Source: Thalassotalea atypica
GTDB taxonomy: Bacteria; Pseudomonadota; Gammaproteobacteria; Enterobacterales; Alteromonadaceae
DNA: 64,000 bases
Assembly (NCBI RefSeq): GCF_030295975.1
Contig: NZ_AP027364.1
Location: 3,472,001 to 3,536,000, forward strand
Direction of reading: 5' to 3'
The notes below the pieces were generated by a model, which did no database searches, had not been told where the DNA came from, and saw only the letters and a list, made by a program, of their open reading frames with translations. The position numbers and the translations under genes were made by a program. This document shows positions 1-7,055 of this stretch, piece after piece (position 1 is the first letter of the stretch; every line of letters starts with the position of its first letter).

Positions 1-9
1 AAATTGCTC

Positions 10-1311
10 ATGAAAAAACTTCTTTTAGCTTCTGCAATTGCAGCAAGTTTTTCACTCTTTACTACCGCTACACATGCCGATCATGATGTGGCTAAACTCG
101 CTACCAAAATTGAACCAGAAGTGATCAAGTGGCGCCGTCATTTTCACCAACATCCAGAACTTTCCAACCGAGAATTCGAAACCGCCAAAACGATTGCTAA
201 GTTTCTTACTGAGCTTGGTTTGGATGTACAAACAGGCGTTGCAAAAACAGGTGTTGTTGCCATATTAGATTCCGGTAAACCTGGCCCTGTAGTCGCGCTA
301 CGTGCTGATATAGACGGTTTACCCGTGACTGAGAATACGGGCTTATCGTTCGAATCAAAGGTACGTTCAACCAATAATGGTCAAGATGTTGGTGTTATGC
401 ACGCTTGTGGTCATGATACCCATATCGCTATGTTAATGGGCGCTGCAAAAATACTAACCTCAATGAAAAGCGAACTAACAGGCAAAGTTAAGTTTATATT
501 TCAGCCCGCTGAAGAAGGTGCTCCTCGCGGTGAAGTTGGTGGCGCACAGGTTATGGTTGAAGAAGGTGTACTTAAGAATCCTGATGTCGACGTTATTTTC
601 GGCCTACATATCAGCTCAGATCTTGAGGTAGGTAAGGTTGAATATAAAGAAGAAGGCATCATGGCCGCGGTAGACCCGTATAAGATTGTGATTAAAGGAA
701 AGCAATCTCATGGCGCTTATCCTTGGCTAAGTGCCGACCCTATTGTCACCTCTGCTCAAGTGATTATGGGCCTACAGACCATCGTCAGTCGTGAAGTTAA
801 ACTTGTCGACAGTGCCGCGGTTGTTACTGTTGGCATGATCCATGGCGGAAATCGCTCGAACATCATTCCAAATGAAGTTGAACTTGTAGGCACTATTCGG
901 ACATTGAATCCGGAGATCCGCACACACATTCACGAAGCCGTTAACCGCAAAGCTAAAGCCATAGCTGAAAGTATGAATACTACTGCTGAGGTTACACTGC
1001 CGCTAGATTACAGCTATCCGATCACCTATAACGACCCCGCTTTAATGCAACAAATGCTACCAACATTAAAAGCTACGGCTGGTAAAGGTAATGCAGTATT
1101 AACAAAAGCAGTCACTGGTGCTGAAGATTTTTCTTTCTTCCAAGAAGAAGTGCCGGGCTTATATTTATTCGTTGGAGGCAAAGCGAAAAATATGCCTGTC
1201 GAAGAAGCACCGGGACACCATACGCCAGAATTCAAAATAGACGAAAGTGGCATGAAATTAGGCGTAAAACTTCTCACTAACCTAACCATCGACTACATGA
1301 AATCAAAATAA
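10..1311 (+). CDS. Secreted M20-family amidohydrolase/peptidase
   Basis: This is a metal-dependent amidohydrolase of the M20 family (IAA-amino acid hydrolase/aminoacylase-like), expected to cleave N-acyl amino acids or short peptides in the periplasm. The N-terminus MKKLLLASAIAASFSLFTTA is a clear signal peptide, probably cleaved at THA-DH. Metal-binding motifs are visible: HACGHDTH near residue 130, PAEE near 165, GLH near 198 and a C-terminal HHTPEF. The length of 433 aa is normal for the family. I chose the ATG at 10 because it opens the signal peptide directly; a TTG lies two codons upstream. The promoter is outside the window. Substrate unknown. Confidence 0.88.
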   Translation: MKKLLLASAIAASFSLFTTATHADHDVAKLATKIEPEVIKWRRHFHQHPELSNREFETAKTIAKFLTELGLDVQTGVAKTGVVAILDSGKPGPVVALRADIDGLPVTENTGLSFESKVRSTNNGQDVGVMHACGHDTHIAMLMGAAKILTSMKSELTGKVKFIFQPAEEGAPRGEVGGAQVMVEEGVLKNPDVDVIFGLHISSDLEVGKVEYKEEGIMAAVDPYKIVIKGKQSHGAYPWLSADPIVTSAQVIMGLQTIVSREVKLVDSAAVVTVGMIHGGNRSNIIPNEVELVGTIRTLNPEIRTHIHEAVNRKAKAIAESMNTTAEVTLPLDYSYPITYNDPALMQQMLPTLKATAGKGNAVLTKAVTGAEDFSFFQEEVPGLYLFVGGKAKNMPVEEAPGHHTPEFKIDESGMKLGVKLLTNLTIDYMKSK

Positions 1312-1333
1312 CGTTAATCACTTTTTGATGACC

Positions 1334-1363
1334 AAAGGCGAACAATATTGTTGTTCGCCTTTT
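1334..1363 (+). terminator. Rho-independent terminator after the M20 gene
   Basis: A perfect stem AAAGGCGAACAA / TTGTTCGCCTTT with a 5-nt loop is followed by a run of T, 23 bp after the stop codon of the M20 gene. Confidence 0.9.
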
Positions 1364-1454
1364 TTGTTTTTACCGACAAATTTAGCTCTAACGCTAAAAG
1401 AAGACAAACAAATACTCGGATGACTAGCGACAGCAATTGATAACTTGCTAGAAT

Positions 1455-2138
1455 ATGACCAACTTATTTAGCATGTTTAAAATTATGACGTTTCTAGAAA
1501 AATTGCGCTGCCTGTTTACTTTCGGACAAGGCGTTGCATTGCCCTTACCCAAGTTAGATGAAAATGTTGAGCCGTTAGTGTTGTTCACTCAGTGGTTTGA
1601 AGATGCAAATAAATCTGGCATTTTGCTCCCTGAATCAATGTCAGTTAGTAGCTGTACCAAAGAGGGCCGGCCAAGTAGTCGTATGGTGTTACTAAAAGAA
1701 TTCGATGACAAAGGCTTCGTGTTCTATACCAACTATGGTAGCCGTAAAAGCATTGAGTTGTCTGAAAACTCTCATGTCGCCCTACTCTTTCATTGGAATG
1801 TGCTTCAACGTCAAATTCGAATTGAAGGTACAATTGAGCGAACATCGACAGAGCAATCTAAACAATATTTCCATAGCCGTGATCGGGGTAGCCAAATAGG
1901 CGCTCATGCGTCTAAGCAAAGCCAAAAGCTTAAGCACGACAACGAACTTTTGCAGCGCGTTGACTATTTCAATGGCAAATACTCAACCGGAAAAGTTCCT
2001 TTGCCAGAATTTTGGGGTGGCTATCGTGTAGTACCCACTTATATTGAGTTTTGGCAAGGTCGTGCCAGCAGGCTTCATGATCGTTTATGTTTTGAGAAAA
2101 AAGACGGTAAATGGCAACACTTTAAACTTCATCCATAA
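1455..2138 (+). CDS. pdxH: Pyridoxamine/pyridoxine 5'-phosphate oxidase
   Basis: FMN-dependent oxidase making pyridoxal 5'-phosphate from PNP or PMP, the last step of vitamin B6 synthesis and salvage, in the cytosol. Family motifs are visible: SSRMVLLKEFDDKGFVFYTN, GSRKS, YFHSRDRGSQIGAHASKQS, PLPEFWGGYRV and IEFWQGRASRLHDR. At 227 aa the length is near the usual 218. The first 30 residues are unlike the E. coli enzyme: the Tyr of the N-terminal lid is Phe, and the basic cluster after it is hydrophobic. The start is uncertain: ATGs at 1455, 1473 and 1485 all lack a good ribosome binding site. Single gene flanked by terminators. Confidence 0.88.
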   Translation: MTNLFSMFKIMTFLEKLRCLFTFGQGVALPLPKLDENVEPLVLFTQWFEDANKSGILLPESMSVSSCTKEGRPSSRMVLLKEFDDKGFVFYTNYGSRKSIELSENSHVALLFHWNVLQRQIRIEGTIERTSTEQSKQYFHSRDRGSQIGAHASKQSQKLKHDNELLQRVDYFNGKYSTGKVPLPEFWGGYRVVPTYIEFWQGRASRLHDRLCFEKKDGKWQHFKLHP

Positions 2139-2166
2139 ATTCTCAAAACGTATTTACAGCCAATAA

Positions 2167-2200
2167 AAAAGCCCGAAGAGAACTCTCTATTCGGGCTTTT
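2167..2200. terminator. Bidirectional terminator between pdxH and oadB
   Basis: The stem AAAAGCCCGAA / TTCGGGCTTTT has an A-tract on one side and a T-tract on the other. It lies between the convergent 3' ends of pdxH and oadB, so it can serve both strands. Confidence 0.9.
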
Positions 2201-2222
2201 CAGTTTTAGTCAAAAATAAAGC

Positions 2223-3356
2223 TTATGGGCCAACTAGTGCTAACAGTATACCTGCTGCTACCGCCGAGCCAAGTACCCCGGCCACATTGGGTCCCATTGC
2301 ATGCATCAATAAGAAATTATGTGGGTTCGACTCTAAACCTACTTTATTTGCAACGCGAGCCGCCATCGGCACCGCTGAAACCCCAGCTGCACCAACAAGT
2401 GGATTAATCGGATCTTTAGACAGCTTGTTCATCAACTTAGCCATCAATACGCCAGAAGCAGTACCAATAGAGAACGCCACCGCCCCTAGAGCCAAAATAC
2501 CTAATGTTTCAACGTTTAAAAATTTGTCCGCGCTTAGTTTTGAACCAACACCTAAACCTAAGAAGATAGTGACAATATTAATCAGCTCATTTTGAGCCGT
2601 TGAGCTCAAGCGGTCAACCACTCCGCATTCGCGCATCAAATTACCCAGACAGAACATACCGACCAGTGGCGTTGCCGCTGGTAAAAAGAATATGGTCATC
2701 AGTAATACGGCGAGTGGGAAGATTACCTTTTCGACTTTGGTTACATGGCGCAACTGAGCCATTTCAATTTTACGCTCTTCATCCGAAGTTAGCGCACGCA
2801 TGATTGGCGGCTGAATAATCGGTACTAAGGCCATATACGAATACGCTGCTACCGCTATAGCGCCTAGCAATTCAGGTGCTAACTTCGAAGCTAAAAATAT
2901 AGCCGTTGGTCCATCAGCACCACCAATAATCGCAATGGCTGAAGCATCTTGAAGCGTAAATTCAAATCCAGGAATTGCATTTAAGGCGATGGCACCAAAC
3001 AAAGTAGCAAAAATACCAAACTGAGCGGCAGCCCCTAAAAATAACATTTTAGGGTTTGCGATCAGCGCGCCAAAATCGGTCATTGCGCCAACCCCCATAA
3101 AGATCAAGAGCGGGAATATCCCCGTGTCTATACCGGCATAATATATGTAATGCAGTAGGCCACCGACTTCAGAAAAACCTGCCATAGGGATATTGGTCAA
3201 TATGGCACCAAATCCCATAGGGACTAACAATAATGGTTCAAAATTCTTAGCAATTGCTAGAAACAGCAAGCCACATCCGACCAACATCATAATGACTTGA
3301 CTAAACTCAAAGTTTGCTAAGCCAGTGGATAACCAAAGCGTATTTAACGAATCCAT
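2223..3356 (-). CDS. oadB: Oxaloacetate decarboxylase beta subunit, Na+ pump
   Basis: Integral membrane subunit that decarboxylates carboxybiotin and exports Na+ in the oxaloacetate decarboxylase complex. The 377-aa protein is almost entirely hydrophobic and shows family signatures, including [32 protein letters not shown] split over two helices, and [15 protein letters not shown]. The conserved Asp of GGADGPT is the expected Na+ site. It is the last gene of oadG-oadA-oadB, 9 bp after oadA, and ends at the shared terminator with pdxH. The length fits Vibrio/Shewanella forms. It could in principle serve another biotin decarboxylase, but the neighbours argue for oxaloacetate. Confidence 0.95.
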   Translation of the reverse strand: MDSLNTLWLSTGLANFEFSQVIMMLVGCGLLFLAIAKNFEPLLLVPMGFGAILTNIPMAGFSEVGGLLHYIYYAGIDTGIFPLLIFMGVGAMTDFGALIANPKMLFLGAAAQFGIFATLFGAIALNAIPGFEFTLQDASAIAIIGGADGPTAIFLASKLAPELLGAIAVAAYSYMALVPIIQPPIMRALTSDEERKIEMAQLRHVTKVEKVIFPLAVLLMTIFFLPAATPLVGMFCLGNLMRECGVVDRLSSTAQNELINIVTIFLGLGVGSKLSADKFLNVETLGILALGAVAFSIGTASGVLMAKLMNKLSKDPINPLVGAAGVSAVPMAARVANKVGLESNPHNFLLMHAMGPNVAGVLGSAVAAGILLALVGP

Positions 3357-3365
3357 TGCTGTTCC

Positions 3366-5147
3366 CTATGCAAGACTAAGTAACGCATCGCCAACCGCGA
3401 CGGCATCACCTTCTTTGACATGCAAACCGACAATTTCGCCGCCGGTTACCGCTCTGATTTCCGTTTCCATCTTCATTGCTTCCATGATCATCACAACATC
3501 GCCAGCAGCAACGGTATCGCCTTCTGAAGCTAACACCTTGAAGATATTACCTGCTAGCGGTGCATTTAGTGTTTCTTCTGCTGAGACAGACGCTGTTTGT
3601 TTGATAGCTGCATCCGCTGCAGAGGTTACTGAACTAACAGAGCCACTTGGACCAACAATTACGTCATACACTTTGCCATCAACACTGACTGAATAGCTTT
3701 CAGCTGGCTTAGCATGCGCATCTGGCTTAGCAGATGCTGCTGATACTTGTAAATCCTCTTTAGTTGGTACAGGTTCAAAAGCATCAGGATTATTTCTATT
3801 TTCTAAGAACTTAAGTCCAATTTGTGGGAATAACGCATAAGTTAATACGTCATCAATCGCCTCATCAGCTAAGCTAATGCCTTTCTCTTTCGCTAAACCT
3901 TCTAACTCGCCGGTTAGCTTATCCATTTCGGGATCGAGCAGATCAGCTGGGCGACAAGTAATCGCTTCAGCGCCATCAAGTACTCGAGCTTGCAATTCTG
4001 CGTTGACCTTGTCTGCTGTAGCGCCATATTCGCCTTTCAACACCCCAGCAGTTTCTTTGGTAATGGTTTTATAACGCTCACCGGTTAGTACGTTTAAAAC
4101 AGACTGTGTACCGACAATTTGCGACGTTGGTGTAACTAGTGGAATATAACCTAAGTCTTTACGAACTTTAGGAATTTCAGATAATACTTCATCTAGTCTA
4201 TCTGCGGCGCCTTGTTCTTTAAGCTGGCTTTCCATATTGGTCAACATACCGCCAGGTACTTGCGCCAATAGAATACGTGCGTCAACACCTTTTAAGCTAC
4301 CTTCAAATTTGGCGTATTTTTCTCGTACATCACGAAAGTATGCGGCAACTTCTGCTAGTTTCTGCATATCTAAACCAGTATCTCGTGGAGAGCCCTCAAC
4401 AGCCGATACAATAGTTTCCGTGGGAGAGTGTCCGTAGGTCATACTCATTGAAGAAATTGAGGTATCAATAACGTCAATATCAGCATCAATAGCTTTCATA
4501 TGAGTTGCAACACTGAGACCTGTTGTTGCATGACAATGTAAGGCGATAGGTAAAGAAACGGTTTCTTTGAGCTTACCAATAAGTTCTTGCGCAAAATACG
4601 GCTTTAGTAGCCCAGCCATATCTTTAATACATAAAGAATGTGCGCCCATGTCTTCTAGCTGTTTGGCCATTGTTAACCAACCATCAAGGGTATGAATTGG
4701 ACTTTCTGTAAAGCTCAATGTCCCTTGCGCATGTGCCCCCACTTTAACCGCGGCTTTAATTGCAGTTTGTAAGTTTCGTACGTCATTCATAGCGTCAAAA
4801 ATTCTGAAAACATCAACACCATTGACGTGAGCACGCTCTACAAATTTTTCAACAACATCGTCGGCATAATGACGGTAGCCAAGAATATTCTGACCACGGA
4901 ATAACATTTGTTGTTTGGTGTTCGGCATGGCTTTTTTCAGTTCACGAATGCGGTGCCAAGGATCTTCACCTAAATATCGAATACACGAGTCAAATGTCGC
5001 GCCTCCCCAGGATTCAATTGACCAATAACCAATTTCATCAAGTTTTGATGCGATAGGAAGCATATCTTCTAAACGCAAACGAGTAGCTAAAAGTGACTGA
5101 TGGCCATCCCTTAAGACAACCTCTGTGAGACCTAATGGTTTTGTCAT
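3366..5147 (-). CDS. oadA: Oxaloacetate decarboxylase alpha subunit, biotinylated carboxyltransferase
   Basis: Cytosolic subunit that moves CO2 from oxaloacetate to biotin, giving pyruvate. Domains in order: a pyruvate-carboxylase-type TIM barrel opening with [18 protein letters not shown] (residues about 5-270), a conserved post-barrel PYC/OADA domain (about 285-470), a Pro/Ala-rich linker, and a C-terminal biotinyl domain with the site EAMKMET near residue 558, where Lys is biotinylated. The metal site is shown by DGHQS and by LHCHATTG. The 593-aa length is typical. It sits 15 bp downstream of oadG and 9 bp upstream of oadB. Confidence 0.96.
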   Translation of the reverse strand: MTKPLGLTEVVLRDGHQSLLATRLRLEDMLPIASKLDEIGYWSIESWGGATFDSCIRYLGEDPWHRIRELKKAMPNTKQQMLFRGQNILGYRHYADDVVEKFVERAHVNGVDVFRIFDAMNDVRNLQTAIKAAVKVGAHAQGTLSFTESPIHTLDGWLTMAKQLEDMGAHSLCIKDMAGLLKPYFAQELIGKLKETVSLPIALHCHATTGLSVATHMKAIDADIDVIDTSISSMSMTYGHSPTETIVSAVEGSPRDTGLDMQKLAEVAAYFRDVREKYAKFEGSLKGVDARILLAQVPGGMLTNMESQLKEQGAADRLDEVLSEIPKVRKDLGYIPLVTPTSQIVGTQSVLNVLTGERYKTITKETAGVLKGEYGATADKVNAELQARVLDGAEAITCRPADLLDPEMDKLTGELEGLAKEKGISLADEAIDDVLTYALFPQIGLKFLENRNNPDAFEPVPTKEDLQVSAASAKPDAHAKPAESYSVSVDGKVYDVIVGPSGSVSSVTSAADAAIKQTASVSAEETLNAPLAGNIFKVLASEGDTVAAGDVVMIMEAMKMETEIRAVTGGEIVGLHVKEGDAVAVGDALLSLA

Positions 5148-5162
5148 GACGTGTTCCTATTC

Positions 5163-5429
5163 TTATTTATTATGCTTTTGACGATACTGAGACACCGCAG
5201 CAGAAATTGCAGCGACAATGTTTGGCGAGAGCCCAGTACTAGTTGAATTGTTTTTTTTATTGGTTGTTCGCGCAGGGGTTTGCGCAATAGGATCAGGATA
5301 TTTATCTGCAAGCGGAGCTAACACAGTATTAATGATGACAACTAAAAGACCTAAAAAAGCAAAAACAAACACCATGCCTGCGAGCATTAATGTTCCTGCT
5401 TCGACAAAAAGCTGAGATAACTGTTCCAT
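5163..5429 (-). CDS. oadG: Oxaloacetate decarboxylase gamma subunit
   Basis: Small membrane subunit that assembles alpha with beta. One N-terminal transmembrane helix (LMLAGMVFVFAFLGLLVVII) is followed by a hydrophilic tail rich in Pro, Thr and Asn and a basic C-terminus, the usual OadG build. I chose the ATG at 5429 (MEQLSQLF), preceded by GGAATGTGAA; a TTG-started form four codons longer (5441) is possible. It is the first gene of the operon; the upstream region carries the two TTGTATACAA palindromes. Confidence 0.9.
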   Translation of the reverse strand: MEQLSQLFVEAGTLMLAGMVFVFAFLGLLVVIINTVLAPLADKYPDPIAQTPARTTNKKNNSTSTGLSPNIVAAISAAVSQYRQKHNK

Positions 5430-5602
5430 TTCACATTCCAATTTAAAAGTGTGGAAATAGAATAATCACTCCAATATCAAAAAAGCAATCAACATTTTCA
5501 ATTTTCATAAAAAAAAAACAATGTCAATAGCAAAAAGTGAGAAATCACTATCATATTCACCATAAATTAATATTTATTCATCACTTCTTATAACACTTAA
5601 AT

Positions 5603-5668
5603 ATTGTATACAATTTATAATGTTTAAAATCATTAAAACATAAGGTTTATTTTCAAATTGTATACAAA
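5603..5668. promoter_or_regulatory. Paired TTGTATACAA palindromes upstream of oadGAB
   Basis: The perfect 10-bp palindrome TTGTATACAA occurs at 5604-5613 and again at 5658-5667, 54 bp apart (about five helical turns), 175-240 bp upstream of the oadG start. The form fits the TNGT-N-ACNA pattern used by FadR-type GntR regulators, several of which control citrate, malonate or lactate genes. That a GntR repressor of oadGAB binds here is inference; no regulator gene lies nearby. Confidence 0.5.
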
Positions 5669-6035
5669 ATACAATTTCGTGATAATGAATATATTGTGAA
5701 TAGTATTATCATCAATAAGACTGGCGATTATCGATATAATGAAAACGACGTTAACCAATTTGACGGATTGAATATAATCAGGACTGTTACTCTATTAAAT
5801 TATCAAAGACACTTTAACACTTAGTGTATAAAAGTGTGATTAATTTTCGTACGTTTAAAGATGGTAGACTATCCCATAGTTAAAAATGTGAAGATCATGT
5901 AATACATTATTATTGTGTAATAATAAACAAGGGGAATCGTCTTGTAGACTGCCTGGTTAATACAAGTTACCCAGCTGACCTAAACGACTAAGCAATTATA
6001 AGAAGCTGTTGTCTCAATAAAGTTTAGACAAAAAA
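5669..6035. other. Intergenic region with no gene seen
   Basis: AT-rich stretch between the oad control region and the tRNA operon terminator. I find no convincing reading frame or known RNA. Visible structure: an interrupted repeat TGATAAT/ATTATCA at 5680-5711; nested repeats of ACACTTT/AAAGTGT around 5811-5840; and a less AT-rich stretch from about 5930 to 6010 with weak complementarity (CTTGTA/TACAAG). The last part might be a small RNA or an old gene remnant, but nothing identifies it. Confidence 0.4.
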
Positions 6036-6057
6036 AAACCAGTCAAAAGACTGGTTT
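6036..6057 (-). terminator. Terminator of the tRNA operon
   Basis: On the minus strand, stem AAACCAGTC / GACTGGTTT with a TTTT loop and a run of T after it, 24 bp downstream of the last tRNA-Arg. Confidence 0.92.
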
Positions 6058-6080
6058 CTTCATCTCTAAAAAGAGAAAAG

Positions 6081-6157
6081 TGGCGGACGCGGCAGGAGTC
6101 GAACCTGCGACCGCCTGGTTCGTAGCCAGGTACTCTATCCAGCTGAGCTACGCGTCC
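6081..6157 (-). tRNA. tRNA-Arg (anticodon ACG), copy 3
   Basis: A 77-nt cloverleaf with acceptor stem GGACGCG/CGCGTCC, D-loop AGCTGGATAGAG, anticodon loop CTACGAA (ACG), T-loop TTCGACT and encoded CCA. The ACG anticodon is expected to be edited to ICG by TadA. Last and identical copy of three in a row; followed by a strong terminator. Confidence 0.97.
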
Positions 6158-6249
6158 GCGGTCAATCATTATTTTATATCTTGATTCAGAGATAACGAAC
6201 CTTGTTCGCAATGCCTTTTGTTTTGAATCTAAAGGAAAGATCAGCAATA

Positions 6250-6271
6250 AAAAAACCAGTCAAAAGACTGG
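6250..6271 (-). terminator. Internal terminator between tRNA-Arg copies 2 and 3
   Basis: On the minus strand, stem GCCAGTC / GACTGGT with loop TTTT and a T run. It is nearly the same sequence as the operon terminator at 6036-6057, and lies 12 bp downstream of tRNA-Arg copy 2. This suggests that the unit tRNA plus terminator was duplicated as one block. Confidence 0.85.
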
Positions 6272-6283
6272 CTTCTTCAAAAG

Positions 6284-6360
6284 TGGCGGACGCGGCAGGA
6301 GTCGAACCTGCGACCGCCTGGTTCGTAGCCAGGTACTCTATCCAGCTGAGCTACGCGTCC
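6284..6360 (-). tRNA. tRNA-Arg (anticodon ACG), copy 2
   Basis: Same 77-nt sequence as the copy at 6081-6157, with anticodon ACG and encoded CCA. It is followed directly by its own terminator-like hairpin, so readthrough would be needed to make copy 3 from the upstream promoter. Confidence 0.97.
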
Positions 6361-6445
6361 GCGGTAACATTTCTTTTATATCCGAGTTCAGGATAGCAAC
6401 TTTAATAGTAGTTGCGAACTTGCGAATGTCCACTTTAATTAAAAG

Positions 6446-6522
6446 TGGCGGACGCGGCAGGAGTCGAACCTGCGACCGCCTGGTTCGTAGCCAGGTACTC
6501 TATCCAGCTGAGCTACGCGTCC
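6446..6522 (-). tRNA. tRNA-Arg (anticodon ACG), copy 1
   Basis: Same 77-nt sequence as the other two copies, anticodon ACG, encoded CCA. No terminator hairpin follows this copy, in contrast to copy 2. It lies 80 bp downstream of tRNA-Ser(GCT) in the same transcript direction. Confidence 0.97.
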
Positions 6523-6602
6523 GTCGCTGATTTAGTTTTAAATCTCAATCAGAGATCCGGAACTTTCATCCGATTTAATTTAAAATTAAATGCAAAACGA
6601 AA

Positions 6603-6695
6603 TGGCGGTGAGCGAGAGATTCGAACTCTCGATCGGGCTACAAACCCGATACTCCCTTAGCAGGGGAGCGCCTTCGGCCACTCGGCCAGCTCACC
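6603..6695 (-). tRNA. tRNA-Ser (anticodon GCT)
   Basis: A 93-nt class II tRNA with acceptor stem GGTGAGC/GCTCACC, anticodon stem CTCCC/GGGAG with loop CTGCTAA (GCT), a long variable arm CGGG/CCCG, T-loop TTCGAAT and encoded CCA. It reads AGC/AGU codons. First intact gene of the tRNA operon. Confidence 0.97.
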
Positions 6696-6745
6696 AAATA
6701 TCGTTTTTTCTTTACTAACGAGTCTAATGCATATTAAGAACATAC

Positions 6746-6827
6746 CTTAGCTAGGAACCTTTAATACAGTTATAAACTGTATACTCCCTTAGTGGGCAAG
6801 CACCTTCAGCCAATCGGCCAGCTCATC
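6746..6827 (-). pseudogene. Degenerate tRNA-Ser-like gene
   Basis: On the minus strand the sequence follows tRNA-Ser(GCT) closely through the D arm (GAGCTGGCCGA, then GGCTGAAGGTGCT), the 3' side of the anticodon stem (TAAGGGAG) and the variable arm. The anticodon position reads ACT, the 5' anticodon stem is damaged (CTTGC against GGGAG), and the T arm, 3' acceptor half and CCA are gone. The variable arm differs in sequence but still pairs (ACAG/CTGT instead of CGGG/CCCG). It lies directly behind the operon promoter and is probably transcribed but not a working tRNA. Confidence 0.8.
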
Positions 6828-6838
6828 AGTGGGTGCGA

Positions 6839-6866
6839 ATATTAATGGATTCAAAAAATATGTCAA
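6839..6866 (-). promoter_or_regulatory. Promoter of the tRNA operon
   Basis: On the minus strand a perfect -35 TTGACA (6861-6866) is followed by a 16-bp spacer and a -10 TAATAT (6839-6844), then a GC-rich discriminator (GCACCC) of the kind found at stable-RNA promoters. The inferred transcript starts at or just before the degenerate tRNA-Ser. Confidence 0.7.
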
Positions 6867-7017
6867 ACGATTTTTTTGCATTTTTTGTCGTTTGTTGAGA
6901 TTTCGTGCAACAAGCGGGTTTTTCAATCAAAAAACACCATGATTCTTATGTTTATCTCTCAATAGTTTGTCAAATTTATGCGGTTAGTGCATTGATGATA
7001 TTTAAGTATATAAAAAA
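6867..7017. other. Intergenic region, nothing recognised
   Basis: T/A-rich spacer between the tRNA promoter and the terminator of the M16 peptidase gene. No gene or repeat seen. Confidence 0.4.
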
Positions 7018-7035
7018 GGCTACCCTAAGGTAGCC
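7018..7035 (-). terminator. Terminator of the M16 peptidase gene
   Basis: Stem GGCTACC / GGTAGCC with a 4-nt loop and an AAAAAA tract that gives a T run on the minus strand, 20 bp after the stop codon at 7056. Confidence 0.9.
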
Positions 7036-7055
7036 CAATTAATTTCTATTGCGGT

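Noticed and set aside
5811-5840. Nested repeats ACACTTT/AAAGTGT as a regulator site
   Set aside because: The arms are short and AT-rich, far from any start codon, and match no operator I know; recorded only as part of the intergenic description.
6014-6660. Short reading frames across the tRNA array on both strands
   Set aside because: They read through tRNA genes and their repeats give near-identical peptides; they are shadows of the tRNA copies.
6746-6827. Attachment-site remnant of an integrated element
   Set aside because: Integrases leave a copy of the 3' end of a tRNA; here the 5' part is kept and the 3' end is missing, and no integrase or foreign genes lie nearby.
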